A stretch of 64,000 nucleotides of DNA from Streptomyces sp. YS415 (lineage in GTDB: Bacteria; Actinomycetota; Actinomycetes; Streptomycetales; Streptomycetaceae). Location: NCBI RefSeq assembly GCF_023544665.1, contig NZ_JAMJFL010000001.1:310001-374000 (forward strand), given 5' to 3'. The position numbers and the translations under genes are program-made. Of the stretch, positions 8,875 through 17,415 are shown in pieces (the first letter of the stretch is position 1; the number at the start of each line of letters is the position of its first letter). The notes under the pieces were generated by a model. It was not told the DNA's origin. It saw only the letters and a list, made by a program, of their open reading frames with translations, and searched no databases.

Positions 8875-9651
8875 GTGAGCGAGAAGAACCGTGAGGGAAA
8901 GCGCACCGCCCGGGAAAAGCTGGCGGTCGAGCGAGAGAAGCAGAAGTCCGCGGAGAAGCGCCGGCGCGCGCTGATCGTCGGCGCGAGCGTCGTCTGCGTG
9001 CTGGGGCTCGCGGCGGTGATCGGAGTGGTCGCCGCCAATGCCGGCAAGGACGACGGCAGCGACTCCGCGGGGCCCGTCGTCACGCCCTCGGGCGCGCAGG
9101 GCGAGGACGGCCTGGCGCTCCCGGTCGGCAAGGACAGCGCCCCGTCCACCCTCGTCGTCTGGGAGGACTTCCGCTGCCCGGCCTGCAAGTCCTTCGAGGA
9201 CACCTACCGCTCGACGATCCACGAGCTGACCGACGCGGGCCAGCTCAAGGTGGAGTACCACCTCGCGACGATCATCGACGGCAACATGGGCGGCTCCGGC
9301 TCCCGCAACTCCGCCAACGCCGCGGCCTGCGCCCAGGACGTCGGCAAGTTCGCCGAGTACCACGACGTGCTCTACCAGAACCAGCCGCCCGAGCCCGACG
9401 ACGCCTTCGCGGAGAATGCCAAGCTCTTCGAACTGGCCGCCAAGGTCGACGGACTCGACACCCCCGCCTTCCGCAGCTGCGTGGAGAAGGGCACCCACAA
9501 CAGCTGGGTCGCGAAGTCGAACGAAGCCTTCCGCAGTGGCGGCTTCACCGGCACGCCGACCGTCCTGCTCAACGACAAGAACATCTACCAGGACCAGACG
9601 ATGACGCCCCAGAAGCTCAAGCAGCAGGTGCAAGAGGCGGCCAAGGGATGA
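8875..9651 (+). CDS. Membrane-anchored DsbA-like thioredoxin-fold protein
   Basis: A 258-residue protein: a very basic cytoplasmic N-terminus (about 1-32), one membrane helix (about 33-54), then a DsbA/DsbG-type thioredoxin domain outside the cell. The redox motif is CPAC (Cys101, Cys104) in WEDFRCPACKSFED, and the cis-proline loop is GTPTVLLND near the C-terminus. Proteins of this type oxidise or isomerise disulphides in exported proteins. The GTG of VSEKNREGKRTARE was chosen because the open frame upstream contains the trp terminator. It is followed, 82 bases on, by lgt, so both genes serve the envelope. Confidence 0.88.
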   Translation: MSEKNREGKRTAREKLAVEREKQKSAEKRRRALIVGASVVCVLGLAAVIGVVAANAGKDDGSDSAGPVVTPSGAQGEDGLALPVGKDSAPSTLVVWEDFRCPACKSFEDTYRSTIHELTDAGQLKVEYHLATIIDGNMGGSGSRNSANAAACAQDVGKFAEYHDVLYQNQPPEPDDAFAENAKLFELAAKVDGLDTPAFRSCVEKGTHNSWVAKSNEAFRSGGFTGTPTVLLNDKNIYQDQTMTPQKLKQQVQEAAKG

Positions 9652-9733
9652 GGCGCCCGGACCCGCCTGTTATGGAGCCGTAGCCGGGCTGCCCGACGCG
9701 GCCGCGGTCCGGCAGGGTAGCGTCGACCCTGCC

Positions 9734-10681
9734 ATGGAACTTGCCTACATTCCCAGCCCGTCGCGCGGTGTGATCCACCTCGGTCCCATTCCGCTGCGAG
9801 GCTACGCGTTCTGCATCATCATCGGCGTCTTCGTCGCCGTCTGGCTCGGCAACAAGCGCTGGATCGCCCGCGGCGGCCGGGCCGGCACGGTGGCCGACAT
9901 CGCGGTGTGGGCCGTCCCCTTCGGCCTGGTCGGCGGGCGCCTCTACCACGTGATCACGGACTACCAGCTGTACTTCAGCGAGGGCCGTGACTGGGTGGAC
10001 GCCTTCAAGATCTGGGAGGGCGGCCTCGGCATCTGGGGCGCCATCGCCTTCGGCGGTCTGGGCGCCTGGATCGGCTGCCGCCGCCGGGGCATCCCGCTGC
10101 CCGCCTACGCCGACGCCGTCGCCCCCGGCATCGCCCTCGCGCAGGCCATCGGCCGCTGGGGCAACTGGTTCAACCAGGAGCTGTACGGCAAGGCCACGGA
10201 TCTGCCGTGGGCCGTGGAGATCACGTCCTCCTCGGACGGACGGGTGCCCGGGACGTACCACCCGACCTTCCTGTACGAGTCGCTGTGGTGCATCGGTGTC
10301 GCGCTGCTCGTCATCTGGGCCGACCGGAAGTTCACGCTGGGCCACGGACGGGCGTTCGCCCTGTACGTCGCGGCGTACTGCGCGGGCCGGTTCTGGATCG
10401 AGTACATGCGCGTCGACGAGGCCCACGAGATCCTGGGCCTGCGGCTGAACAACTGGACCGCGCTGGTCGTGTTCCTGCTGGCGGTGCTGTACATCGTGCT
10501 GTCGGCCAGGAAGCGCCCCGGCCGGGAAGCCGTGGTGGAGCCGGGAGCGACCGACCCCGACGCCCCGGCCGACAAGGACGCGGACGAGGGCGAGGGTGAC
10601 GGAGAGAAGGCGGACGCCGACTCCTCCGCGGACGTGCCCGACGAGGCCAACGACGAGGCCGGGTCGGCGAAGAAGAGCTGA
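9734..10681 (+). CDS. lgt: Prolipoprotein diacylglyceryl transferase
   Basis: Lgt transfers diacylglycerol from phosphatidylglycerol to the lipobox cysteine of prolipoproteins in the membrane. The 315-residue protein has about seven membrane helices and the family blocks LRGYAFCIIIG (near 22), GGRLYHVITD (near 78), a central IWEGGLGIWGAIAFG, the signature IGRWGNWFNQELYG (near 139-152) and HPTFLYESLW. After the last helix (around residue 262) a 50-residue Asp/Glu/Ala-rich tail (ADKDADEGEGDGEKADAD) extends into the cytoplasm. Such acidic tails are seen in actinobacterial Lgt and are of unknown use. Substrates in this window include LivK and the lipoprotein at 61757. Confidence 0.96.
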   Translation: MELAYIPSPSRGVIHLGPIPLRGYAFCIIIGVFVAVWLGNKRWIARGGRAGTVADIAVWAVPFGLVGGRLYHVITDYQLYFSEGRDWVDAFKIWEGGLGIWGAIAFGGLGAWIGCRRRGIPLPAYADAVAPGIALAQAIGRWGNWFNQELYGKATDLPWAVEITSSSDGRVPGTYHPTFLYESLWCIGVALLVIWADRKFTLGHGRAFALYVAAYCAGRFWIEYMRVDEAHEILGLRLNNWTALVVFLLAVLYIVLSARKRPGREAVVEPGATDPDAPADKDADEGEGDGEKADADSSADVPDEANDEAGSAKKS

Positions 10682-10701
10682 CCGGCCGGCCGTACGACGG
10701 T

Positions 10702-10733
10702 GAAGGGCGCCCGGAGTGTTCCGGGCGCCCTTC
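10702..10733. terminator. Bidirectional terminator between lgt and the leftward operon
   Basis: A perfect 14-bp stem (GAAGGGCGCCCGGA with 10720-10733) and GTGT loop, flanked by TTCGTCGT. It separates convergent genes: lgt from the left, and the seven-gene leftward block that ends at 10740. Confidence 0.8.
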
Positions 10734-10739
10734 GTCGTG

Positions 10740-11552
10740 TCAGCCGCGCCGGGCTGCGAGGGCCAGGGTGCGTTGCGCCGCCGCCACTACCGCGGCGTCG
10801 ACGAAGCCGCCGTCCGGGAGGGCCTGGGCGCCCTGGTGGACCGCGGCGGCCTTGACGACGGCCTCCGCGCGGGCCAGTTCCTCCTCCGTGGGGAGGTAGG
10901 CCCGCTCGATCACCGGCAGTTGGCGAGGGTGGATCGCCGCCCGCCCCAGGAAACCGAGGGCGCGGCCGTGGGCGCAGGTGGCCACCAGGCCCGCCAGGTC
11001 CCGGGTGTCGGGGTGGACCGACTGGGGCGGCGGGGGCAGGGCCGCCGCCCTGGCCGCGACGACCACTCGGGAGCGGGACCAGTCGAGGCCCGCGTCGGTG
11101 CGGACGCCCAGGTCGGCTGCCAGGTCCGTCTCGCCCAGGGCGATGCCGTGCAGGGCGGGGTGGGAGCGGGCGATGGCGTAGGCGTGTTCGACCCCGAGGG
11201 CCGATTCCAGGAGGGCGTACAGGGGGTGCGCGGTGGACCGCGCCACGCGGCGGATCTGCTCGGGCGAGGCGACCTTGGGCAGCCGCAGGGCCGCGACGCC
11301 GGGGAGGTGGGCCAGGGCCTTGAGATCCGCTGCCGCCATCGGGCTGCCCAGGGCGTTCACCCTGACGTGCACCGGGAGCGGCTGTGGGGCGGTGAGGAAC
11401 TCGGCCGTGGCGGCTCGGGCGTACTCCTTGCGCTCGGGGGCCACGGCGTCCTCCAGGTCGACGACCACGACGTCCGCGCCGGCCTCCAGGGCCTTGGCCA
11501 CGATGTCCGGGCGGTCGCCCGGGGCGTACAGCCAGGTCAGGGGTGTGGTCAT
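10740..11552 (-). CDS. CitE/HpcH-type CoA-ester lyase
   Basis: A 270-residue protein of the HpcH/HpaI aldolase superfamily, CitE-like branch, which cleaves or forms 3-hydroxyacyl-CoA esters such as citramalyl-CoA or malyl-CoA with Mg2+. Visible family elements are WLYAPGDRP (5-14), VVVDLEDAVAPERKEYAR (29-46, Mg/CoA region), HVRVNALGS, the metal-ligand Glu in LLESALGVEHA and GETDLAADLG, and the C-terminal GRAAIHPRQLPVIERAY. It is the last gene of the leftward block; its ATG overlaps the CoA-transferase stop by four bases. A transferase plus lyase pair recalls the itaconate/citramalate route, but no hydratase is nearby, so the substrate is open. Confidence 0.85.
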   Translation of the reverse strand: MTTPLTWLYAPGDRPDIVAKALEAGADVVVVDLEDAVAPERKEYARAATAEFLTAPQPLPVHVRVNALGSPMAAADLKALAHLPGVAALRLPKVASPEQIRRVARSTAHPLYALLESALGVEHAYAIARSHPALHGIALGETDLAADLGVRTDAGLDWSRSRVVVAARAAALPPPPQSVHPDTRDLAGLVATCAHGRALGFLGRAAIHPRQLPVIERAYLPTEEELARAEAVVKAAAVHQGAQALPDGGFVDAAVVAAAQRTLALAARRG

Positions 11553-12739
11553 ACGGCGCCCTCGGTACGCAGGGCCGCGACCTCGGCCGCCGTCAGGCCC
11601 AGCTCGGTGAGCACCTCGTCCGTGTCGGCGCCGTGCGGGCGGCCGGTCCAGCGGATCGCGCCGGGGGTGTCGGAGAGGCGGAAGAGGACGTTCTGCATGC
11701 GCAGCGGGCCGAAGTCGGGGTCGTCGACCGTGGTGACGGTGTCGAGGGCCTGGTACTGCGGGTCGGTCATGACCTCCCGCACGTCCTGGACGGGGGCCAC
11801 CGCCGCCTCCGCCTTCTCGAAGGCCGCGACGACCTCGTCCCGGGTGCGCTCGGCGATCCAGCCGCCGACCGCCCGGTCCAGGACGTCCGCGTGGCGGGCC
11901 CGGTCGGCGCCCGTGGCGAACCACGGCTCGTCGATGAGTTCGGGCCGGCCCACCAGCCGCATCACCCGTTCCGCCACCGACTGCGCCGAGGTGGAGACGG
12001 CCACCCAACTGCCGTCCGCGGTGCGGTAGGTGTTGCGCGGGGCGTTGTTCGCGGAGCGGTTGCCGGTGCGCTGCTGGACGTAGCCGAGCTGGTCGTACCA
12101 GGTGGGCTGGGGGCCGAGGACCGACAGCATCGGCTCGATCAGGGCGAGGTCGACGACCTGGCCCTCGCCGGTGCGCTCGCGTGCCGCCAGCGCGGTGAGC
12201 ACGGCGAACGCCGTCGCCAGGCCCGCGATGGAGTCGGCGAGGCCGAACGGCGGGAGCACCGGGGGCGCGTCCGGTTCGCCGGTGAGCGCGGCGAAGCCGC
12301 TCATCGCCTCGGCGAGGGTGCCGAAGCCGGGCCGGTGGGCGTACGGGCCGAACTGGCCGAAGCCGGTGACGCGGGTGAGGACCAGACGCGGGTTGACGGC
12401 CGACAGCTCGGGCCAGCCCAGGTCCCATTTCTCCAGGGTGCCGGGGCGGAAGTTCTCGATGATCACGTCCGTGGTGGCGGCGAGGCGCAGCAGCGTGGCA
12501 CGGCCGCCCGGCGTCGACAGGTTGAGGGTGATGGTGCGCTTGTTGCGGCCGAGGTGCTTCCACCACAGGCCGATGCCGTCCTTGGCCGGGCCGTGGCCGC
12601 GGGACGGGTCGGGCTTGGTGGGGTGCTCGACCTTGATGACCTCGGCGCCGAAGTCACCGAGCGCGGTGGCGGCGAGCGGTCCGGCGAAGAGGGTGGCGAG
12701 GTCGAGGACGCGCAGCCCGTGCAGCGGTGTCCGGCTCAT
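11549..12739 (-). CDS. CaiB/BaiF family (class III) CoA-transferase
   Basis: A 396-residue class III CoA-transferase, which moves CoA between carboxylic acids through an aspartyl anhydride intermediate. N-terminal GLRVLDLATLFAGPLAATALGDFGAEVIKVE is the CoA-binding start. DPSRGHGPAKDGIGLWWKHLGRNKRTI follows, and the catalytic Asp candidate lies in QVVDLALIEPML near residue 170. Further blocks are ARNAPRNTYRTADG-like (NNAPRNTYRTADGSW) and GRPHGADTDEVLTELGL. Start MSRTPLHGL was chosen at the four-base overlap with the ribokinase stop. The acid substrate is unknown; with the downstream CitE-like lyase it may activate a C4-C5 dicarboxylic acid. Confidence 0.88.
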   Translation of the reverse strand: MSRTPLHGLRVLDLATLFAGPLAATALGDFGAEVIKVEHPTKPDPSRGHGPAKDGIGLWWKHLGRNKRTITLNLSTPGGRATLLRLAATTDVIIENFRPGTLEKWDLGWPELSAVNPRLVLTRVTGFGQFGPYAHRPGFGTLAEAMSGFAALTGEPDAPPVLPPFGLADSIAGLATAFAVLTALAARERTGEGQVVDLALIEPMLSVLGPQPTWYDQLGYVQQRTGNRSANNAPRNTYRTADGSWVAVSTSAQSVAERVMRLVGRPELIDEPWFATGADRARHADVLDRAVGGWIAERTRDEVVAAFEKAEAAVAPVQDVREVMTDPQYQALDTVTTVDDPDFGPLRMQNVLFRLSDTPGAIRWTGRPHGADTDEVLTELGLTAAEVAALRTEGAV

Positions 12740-13629
12740 GAGGTGTACTGCGCGTCGATCTCGGGGCGGTGGGGCATCGACTCCGACGCCCCGGGCCGCT
12801 GCACGGACAGCGCCGACGCGGCGGCCGCCCACGCCAGCGCGTCCGGCATCGGGCGGCCCTCGGCGAGTGCCACCGCGAGCGTGCCGGCGAAGGTGTCGCC
12901 GGCGCCGGTGGTGTCCACGGCGGTGACCTCGGGTGCGGGGACCGTGAGCGGTTCGGCGTCGCGGGCCGCGTACAGGCAGCCCGCCGCGCCCAGGGTGACG
13001 ACGACCTCGGGGACCTCGTCGAGCAGGGCGAGGGCCGCGGTGCGCGGGTCGGTGCGGCCGGTGAGGGTGGCGACCTCGTGCTCGTTGGGGAGCAGCAGGT
13101 CGGTGGCGTTGAGGAGGTCGACGGGGAGCGGCTGGGCGGGGGCGGGGGTGAGGATCGTCCGGACGCCGTGGGCACGGGCCGTGAGCGCGCCGGCGAGGAC
13201 GGCGCCGAGCGGGATCTCCAGCTGGAGCAGGAGCGCGTCGGCGGAGGCGATGAGTTCCTCGTCGCCGGGGGTGAGGTGGTCCACGGTGCCGTTGGCGGCG
13301 GGGATCACCACGATCGCGTTGCCGCCGTCGTCGTCGACGACGACGTGGGCGGTGCCGGAGTCCCCTTCCGTGGTGCGCAGCCGGCCGGTGTCGACGCCGG
13401 CTTGCTCCAGGGTGGAGCGCAGCCGGGTGCCGAAGGCGTCGTTGCCGACCGCGCCGATCATCGAGACGGTGGCGCCCGCGCGGGCCGCGGCGACGGCCTG
13501 GTTGGCGCCCTTGCCGCCGGGGATCGTACGGAACTCGCGGCCGGTGACCGTCTCTCCGCGCTGGGGTGCCTTCTCGACGAAGGTGACGAGGTCCATGTTC
13601 GTACTGCCGAGGACGACGATATGGCTCAT
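12736..13629 (-). CDS. rbsK: Ribokinase (PfkB family)
   Basis: A 297-residue sugar kinase. VLGSTNMDLVTFVEKAPQRGETVTG (6-30) and PGGKGANQAVAAARAG (37-52) match the ribokinase substrate motif, and the C-terminal TAVDTTGAGDTFAGTLAVALAEG (226-248) holds the catalytic Asp and anion hole. It probably makes ribose 5-phosphate, but PfkB specificity is easily misjudged, and a nucleoside or other pentose is possible. It is embedded between an ADP-ribosylglycohydrolase-family gene and the CoA-transferase, overlapping each by four bases. This suggests that ribose freed by the hydrolases is phosphorylated here. No ribose transporter or RbsD lies nearby. Confidence 0.88.
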   Translation of the reverse strand: MSHIVVLGSTNMDLVTFVEKAPQRGETVTGREFRTIPGGKGANQAVAAARAGATVSMIGAVGNDAFGTRLRSTLEQAGVDTGRLRTTEGDSGTAHVVVDDDGGNAIVVIPAANGTVDHLTPGDEELIASADALLLQLEIPLGAVLAGALTARAHGVRTILTPAPAQPLPVDLLNATDLLLPNEHEVATLTGRTDPRTAALALLDEVPEVVVTLGAAGCLYAARDAEPLTVPAPEVTAVDTTGAGDTFAGTLAVALAEGRPMPDALAWAAAASALSVQRPGASESMPHRPEIDAQYTS

Positions 13630-14990
13630 GGGCGGAGTGCCTCCCGGTGGGTGAGCTGGGCCAGGGTGTCGAAGCCGGTGCCGTGGAAGTCGCCCACGGA
13701 GGTGGACAGCCGGTTCTTGAGCGGGGCCGTCCAGTGGTCGGGGAGGGCGGCGGGGTCTCCTGCCAGCAGCCCGGCGATGCTGCCGGCGGTGGCGCCGTTG
13801 GAGTCGGTGTCCCAGCCGCCGGACACGGCGCGGGAGACCGAGCCGGTGAAGTCGCCGTCGGCGTGGGTGAGGGCGGCGGCGATCAGGGCGGTGTTGGGGA
13901 CGGCGTGGACCCAGTGGGACGCGCCGTGGACGGCGTGGAGTTCGTCCACGACCGTGTCGAAGTCCGGCTGCTGCTCGCCGAGTTGTACGGCGTGCCGGAC
14001 GGCCCGGGCCAGGCGGGAGGCCGGGGGGACGACGGTGAGGCCGGTGGCGAGGCAGGTGTGGACGGTCGCGGTGCCGGTGGCCGCCCGGGCGATGGCGGCC
14101 GCGATGAACATCGCCGCGTAGACGCCGTTGGCGGTGTGGGTGAGGGTGGCGTCCCGGTGGGCCTGTTCCGCGGCCGCCGCGGGGTTGCCCGGGTTGGTCC
14201 AGCCGTGCAGGTCCGCGCGGATCAGGGCGCCGATCCATTCGCGGAAGGGGTTGCGGTGGTGGGCGGTGCGTGGGGGTTCCAGGCCGGTGAGGAGGTTGCG
14301 GTAGGCGATGCGCTCGGCGGTGAAGGTGCGGCCGGCGGGGAGTTCGTCGAGCCAGAGCCGGGCCACGTCGGTGGTGGTGAAGTCCCTGCCGTGGCGTTGC
14401 AGGAGGAGCAGGTTGAGCAGGGGGTAGTTGAGGTCGTCGTCCTCGGGCATCCCGTCGATGTTCTCGGCGAGGGAGGTCGCTGCCGAGCGGCGGTTCCAGG
14501 GGTGGGCGGTGAGGAGGTCCTGGGGGACGCCCTTGGCGGTGAAGTAGGTGGTGGGGGGCCAGTTGCCGGTGGGCGCGGCGAGGGCGCGGATGGCGTCGAG
14601 GGGAAGCTTCTCGACGGGCTTGCCCAGGAGGCATCCTGCCGCTCTGCCCAGCCAGGCGGCTTCCAGGCCGGCCGGGGTGGGGGCGGGGCCCGGGGCCGCT
14701 GAGGCGGTCGGCCAGGAGGGGCAGCTCGCCTTGATCCTCGCGAGGTCCGTGGGCTCCTTGTCCGCCAAGCCGCTCGGCAGGTCGGCCAGTTCGTCCAGCA
14801 GGTCCTCCGCCAGGAGGCGCAGGTAGCGGGAGGCCGGGCCGGGGGAGGCGCCTGCGCTGCGGGGCGCGTCCAGGCCGCCCGCCGCCTTCCAGCGGGCCGC
14901 GATCCGTGCGGGCTGCCTGCCGTCCTCGGCCGCCTGGCGCAGTTCGTGGCCGATCAGGTCCTCCGGCTGGACCCAGGTCAGGCGGAGCAT
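13626..14990 (-). CDS. ADP-ribosylglycohydrolase family protein 1
   Basis: A 454-residue protein with the ADP-ribosylglycohydrolase (DraG/ARH) fold from about residue 105. Its first metal motif reads MPEDDDLNY (181-189) instead of the usual TDDT, and the second is GGWDTDSNGATAGSIAGLL (391 on) with Asp394 and Asp396. A roughly 100-residue N-terminal extension (TWVQPEDLIGHELRQAAEDG) is a feature I associate with a long subgroup. Family members remove ADP-ribose from proteins or small molecules, or hydrolyse related N-ribosides. The ATG overlaps the previous stop by 13 bases; the stop overlaps rbsK by four. The substrate is unknown. Confidence 0.8.
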   Translation of the reverse strand: MLRLTWVQPEDLIGHELRQAAEDGRQPARIAARWKAAGGLDAPRSAGASPGPASRYLRLLAEDLLDELADLPSGLADKEPTDLARIKASCPSWPTASAAPGPAPTPAGLEAAWLGRAAGCLLGKPVEKLPLDAIRALAAPTGNWPPTTYFTAKGVPQDLLTAHPWNRRSAATSLAENIDGMPEDDDLNYPLLNLLLLQRHGRDFTTTDVARLWLDELPAGRTFTAERIAYRNLLTGLEPPRTAHHRNPFREWIGALIRADLHGWTNPGNPAAAAEQAHRDATLTHTANGVYAAMFIAAAIARAATGTATVHTCLATGLTVVPPASRLARAVRHAVQLGEQQPDFDTVVDELHAVHGASHWVHAVPNTALIAAALTHADGDFTGSVSRAVSGGWDTDSNGATAGSIAGLLAGDPAALPDHWTAPLKNRLSTSVGDFHGTGFDTLAQLTHREALRP

Positions 14991-16168
14991 GTCGGTACTC
15001 CCAGCCGGGAGAGCGCCTGTTCGTGGGCGCGGCGGCGGCGTACGTCCCGGGCGAAGACCTCCCGGGTCACCTCGGCCAGGACGCGTGCGGGTTCCCACAG
15101 GTCCAGGCGGCTGGCGTCGGCCACCTGCTTCGACCAGTCCTCGGGGACCGGGTGGCCCAGGGCGCCGGACATCGCGCCCGCCATGGTGGCGATGGAGTCG
15201 CAGTCCCGGCCGTAGTTCACCGAGCCCAGGACAGCGCGGCGGTAGTCGCCCGAGGAGAGCAGCACCATGCCCAGGGCGATGGGGAGTTCCTCGATCGCGT
15301 GCAGGCGGGACGGGCGGCGGGCGCCGAGGGACGGGGAGCGGTAGTCGGCCCCCACCGTGTCGTAGGGAGCGACCGCCTGGCGCAGGGGTGTCAGCGCCGA
15401 CTCGAACTCGCTGTGCCGCGCGGCGACTTCGCAGACCTTCTCGATGGCTTCGCGGGTGCCGTCCTTGGCCAGGGACAGGCAGGCGGCGACGACCGACTCG
15501 GGCGTGGCCCCGGGTGCGCAGGCCGCGGACACCGCCGCCGCGAAGACTCCCGCCGCCTCGCGGCCGTACGACGACTGGTGGGCGCCCGCGATGTCGAGGG
15601 CCTCGGCGTAGGCGGCGGCCGGGTCGGCGGCGTTGACCAGGCCGACCGGGGCCATGTACATCGCGGCGCCGCAGTTGACGATGTTGCCGGTGCCGGCCTC
15701 CCGGGGGTCGGCGTGGCCGTAGTGGAGGCGGGCGACCAGCCACTTCTCGGCGAGGAAGAGACGCTGGAGGGGCAGTGCCTCGGCCTCCAGTTCCGGGATC
15801 CAGCGCGGGTTCGTCATCAGGTCCGGGACCAGGTGGTCGGCGATGGCGTAGGCGTCGAGGTGGTCGCGGACCGTGGCGTAGACCCTGATCAGGGCGTGGG
15901 TCATCAAGGTGTCGTCGGTGACGTGGCCGTCGCCCTTGTGGTACGGCGCGATGGGGCGGGCGGTGCGCCAGGCGTCGCCGTTCCAGGGGCCGACGATGCC
16001 GTGCACCCGGCCGCCGTGACGTTCGAGGATCTGGTCGGGGGAGTAGCCCTCGACCGGGCCGCCCAGGGCGTCGCCGACGGCGGCTCCGACGAGCGCTCCG
16101 GTGATCCGGTCGTCCAGGCTCGCCTCGTGGATGTTTTCTGGTGATTTGGACTTCATGTGCCGCATCAT
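14978..16168 (-). CDS. ADP-ribosylglycohydrolase family protein 2
   Basis: A 396-residue ARH/DraG-type protein. It shows RITGALVGAAVGDALGGPVEG (21-41), the metal motif HVTDDTLM with Thr84, Asp85, Asp86 and Thr87, NCGAAMYMAPVGLVNAADP, and the C-terminal NYGRDCDSIATMAGAMSGAL with Asp322 and Asp324. Both halves of the dinuclear Mg site are intact, so it should be an active hydrolase. The C-terminus adds a basic RDVRRRRAHEQAL helix. Its start overlaps the stop of paralogue 3 by four bases (ATGA). It differs widely from the other three paralogues, so these are not recent tandem duplicates. Confidence 0.85.
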   Translation of the reverse strand: MMRHMKSKSPENIHEASLDDRITGALVGAAVGDALGGPVEGYSPDQILERHGGRVHGIVGPWNGDAWRTARPIAPYHKGDGHVTDDTLMTHALIRVYATVRDHLDAYAIADHLVPDLMTNPRWIPELEAEALPLQRLFLAEKWLVARLHYGHADPREAGTGNIVNCGAAMYMAPVGLVNAADPAAAYAEALDIAGAHQSSYGREAAGVFAAAVSAACAPGATPESVVAACLSLAKDGTREAIEKVCEVAARHSEFESALTPLRQAVAPYDTVGADYRSPSLGARRPSRLHAIEELPIALGMVLLSSGDYRRAVLGSVNYGRDCDSIATMAGAMSGALGHPVPEDWSKQVADASRLDLWEPARVLAEVTREVFARDVRRRRAHEQALSRLGVPTCSA

Positions 16169-17415
16169 CCTCCTGCCCCGGCCGGATGCGTGGCTTCGAG
16201 GAGTTCGGCGAGTTCCACCAGGTCCGTGCCGGTGAGGCGGGGGAGGGCGCAGCCGGAGAGGGTGCGGCAGGCGTCGCGCCAGGACGCGGGGATCGCGGCG
16301 CCGCCGCCGAGGGCGCCGGTGAGGGCGCCGACGAGGGCGGGGGCGGAGTCGGCGACCCGGGACAGGCAGGCGGCGGCGGGGACCGCCTCGGCGATCCGGC
16401 CCTGGGCGGCGGTGGCCAGGGCGAGGGCCACCGGCACGGTTTCCGCGGCGGCGATGCCGTAGCTGTAGACGTGGTCGACGATCTGGTGTTCCAGCTGGGG
16501 GATGAGGGCGAAGGCGCTCTCGGCGTCCTGGGCGAGGGTGAGGGCGTGGCGGGCGTTGCGGCCGATCTCGGTCCCGGCCGGGAGTTCGGCGAGCGCGGCG
16601 GTGACGCAGGCGTCCGTGTCGGCGCCGGACAGTGCCAGGGCGAGGGCCGCGGCCATGGCGCGGGCGCCGTGGACCCCGTCGCCGTCCTGGGTGTAGCGGG
16701 CGTCGAACTCGGCCAGTTCGGCGGCGAGTCGGGGGTCGCCGGGGTGGGCGACCGCGAGGACGCAGGCGCGGATGCAGGCGGCGTCGTCGAAGAAGTGGGG
16801 GTTGTCGTGGCCGGTGGCGGGCGGGCGCAGGCCGGTGGCGAGGTTGCCGAGTCCCGCGCGCACGGAGATCCGGGCGCGCAGGGGCAGGACCGCGGACTCG
16901 ATCTCGGGGGCGCGGTCGGCCGCCGCGGCCACCTCGCAGGCCACGGCGTTCCAGGTGAGGTCGATGGCCGCGCGCATGCGGCGGTGGCGGCTGAGGTCGC
17001 CGAGGGCGGTGTCGTCACCGGCGCGCAGGACGGCCTCCGCGGCGAAGGTCGCCCATTCCGCGTCGTCGGAGGGGCCCAGGCGGAGGGGTTCGGGGGGCTG
17101 GTTGAGGGCGATGGGGACGGGGAGGGTGGTGGTCGCGTTCTGTTCGGCGAAGGTGTCGAGTTCCCGGGTGAGGCGGCGGGTCCATTCCGGCATGCGGACG
17201 GCTCGGTGGCGGGCGGCGGGCCAGCCGGCGGCGTCGCCCGCGGCCAGGCCGAGCAGGAGGCCTTCGGTGCGGCGCGGGCCCGTCACCTCCGCCGCCACTG
17301 CCCGGCCCATGCCCAGGGGCGCTGCCCCTTCGAGCCCGCCGGGGGGCTCTGCCCCCTGCTGCGGCCCTGCGAAGGCCTCGTCCTCGAACGCCGGGCGGGC
17401 GGGGTTGAGCATCAT
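16165..17415 (-). CDS. ADP-ribosylglycohydrolase family protein 3, degenerate metal site
   Basis: A 416-residue paralogue retaining the fold (LLLGLAAGDAAGWPAARH at 53-70, DGDGVHGARAMAAALALAL, and a C-terminal SRVADSAPALVGALTGALGGG). The metal motifs are eroded: TDDT is SDDA (116-119), and the paired Asp of RDADT becomes RVADS (353-357), losing the first Asp. It may be inactive, or act as a binding partner. The first 35 residues (ARPAFEDEAFAGPQQ...) are encoded by a repeat-like block. A later Met (residue 36, at 17310) could be the ancestral start, but the ATG at 17415 gives the four-base overlap typical of this operon. Confidence 0.75.
   Translation of the reverse strand: MMLNPARPAFEDEAFAGPQQGAEPPGGLEGAAPLGMGRAVAAEVTGPRRTEGLLLGLAAGDAAGWPAARHRAVRMPEWTRRLTRELDTFAEQNATTTLPVPIALNQPPEPLRLGPSDDAEWATFAAEAVLRAGDDTALGDLSRHRRMRAAIDLTWNAVACEVAAAADRAPEIESAVLPLRARISVRAGLGNLATGLRPPATGHDNPHFFDDAACIRACVLAVAHPGDPRLAAELAEFDARYTQDGDGVHGARAMAAALALALSGADTDACVTAALAELPAGTEIGRNARHALTLAQDAESAFALIPQLEHQIVDHVYSYGIAAAETVPVALALATAAQGRIAEAVPAAACLSRVADSAPALVGALTGALGGGAAIPASWRDACRTLSGCALPRLTGTDLVELAELLEATHPAGAGG
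17311..17404. repeat. Repeat-like block encoding the N-terminus of paralogue 3
   Basis: On the minus strand this reads GGCGTTCGAGGACGAGGCCTT, then a GGGGGCAGAGCCCCC hairpin and GGGGCAGCGCCCC. I recall the GGCGTTYGAGGACGAGG core and the following C/G-rich hairpins as a very common interspersed element in Streptomyces. Here it is in frame and translated as PAFEDEAF. Repeat status cannot be tested within the window. Confidence 0.55.

Noticed and set aside
10740..12739. Complete itaconate/citramalate degradation pathway
   Set aside because: The CoA-transferase and lyase are present but the itaconyl-CoA hydratase is not, so the pathway cannot be claimed.
14991..17018. In-frame extension upstream of ARH paralogue 1
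   Set aside because: It would overlap paralogues 2 and 3 entirely in another frame and has no family similarity; the ATG at 14990 fits the coupled operon.
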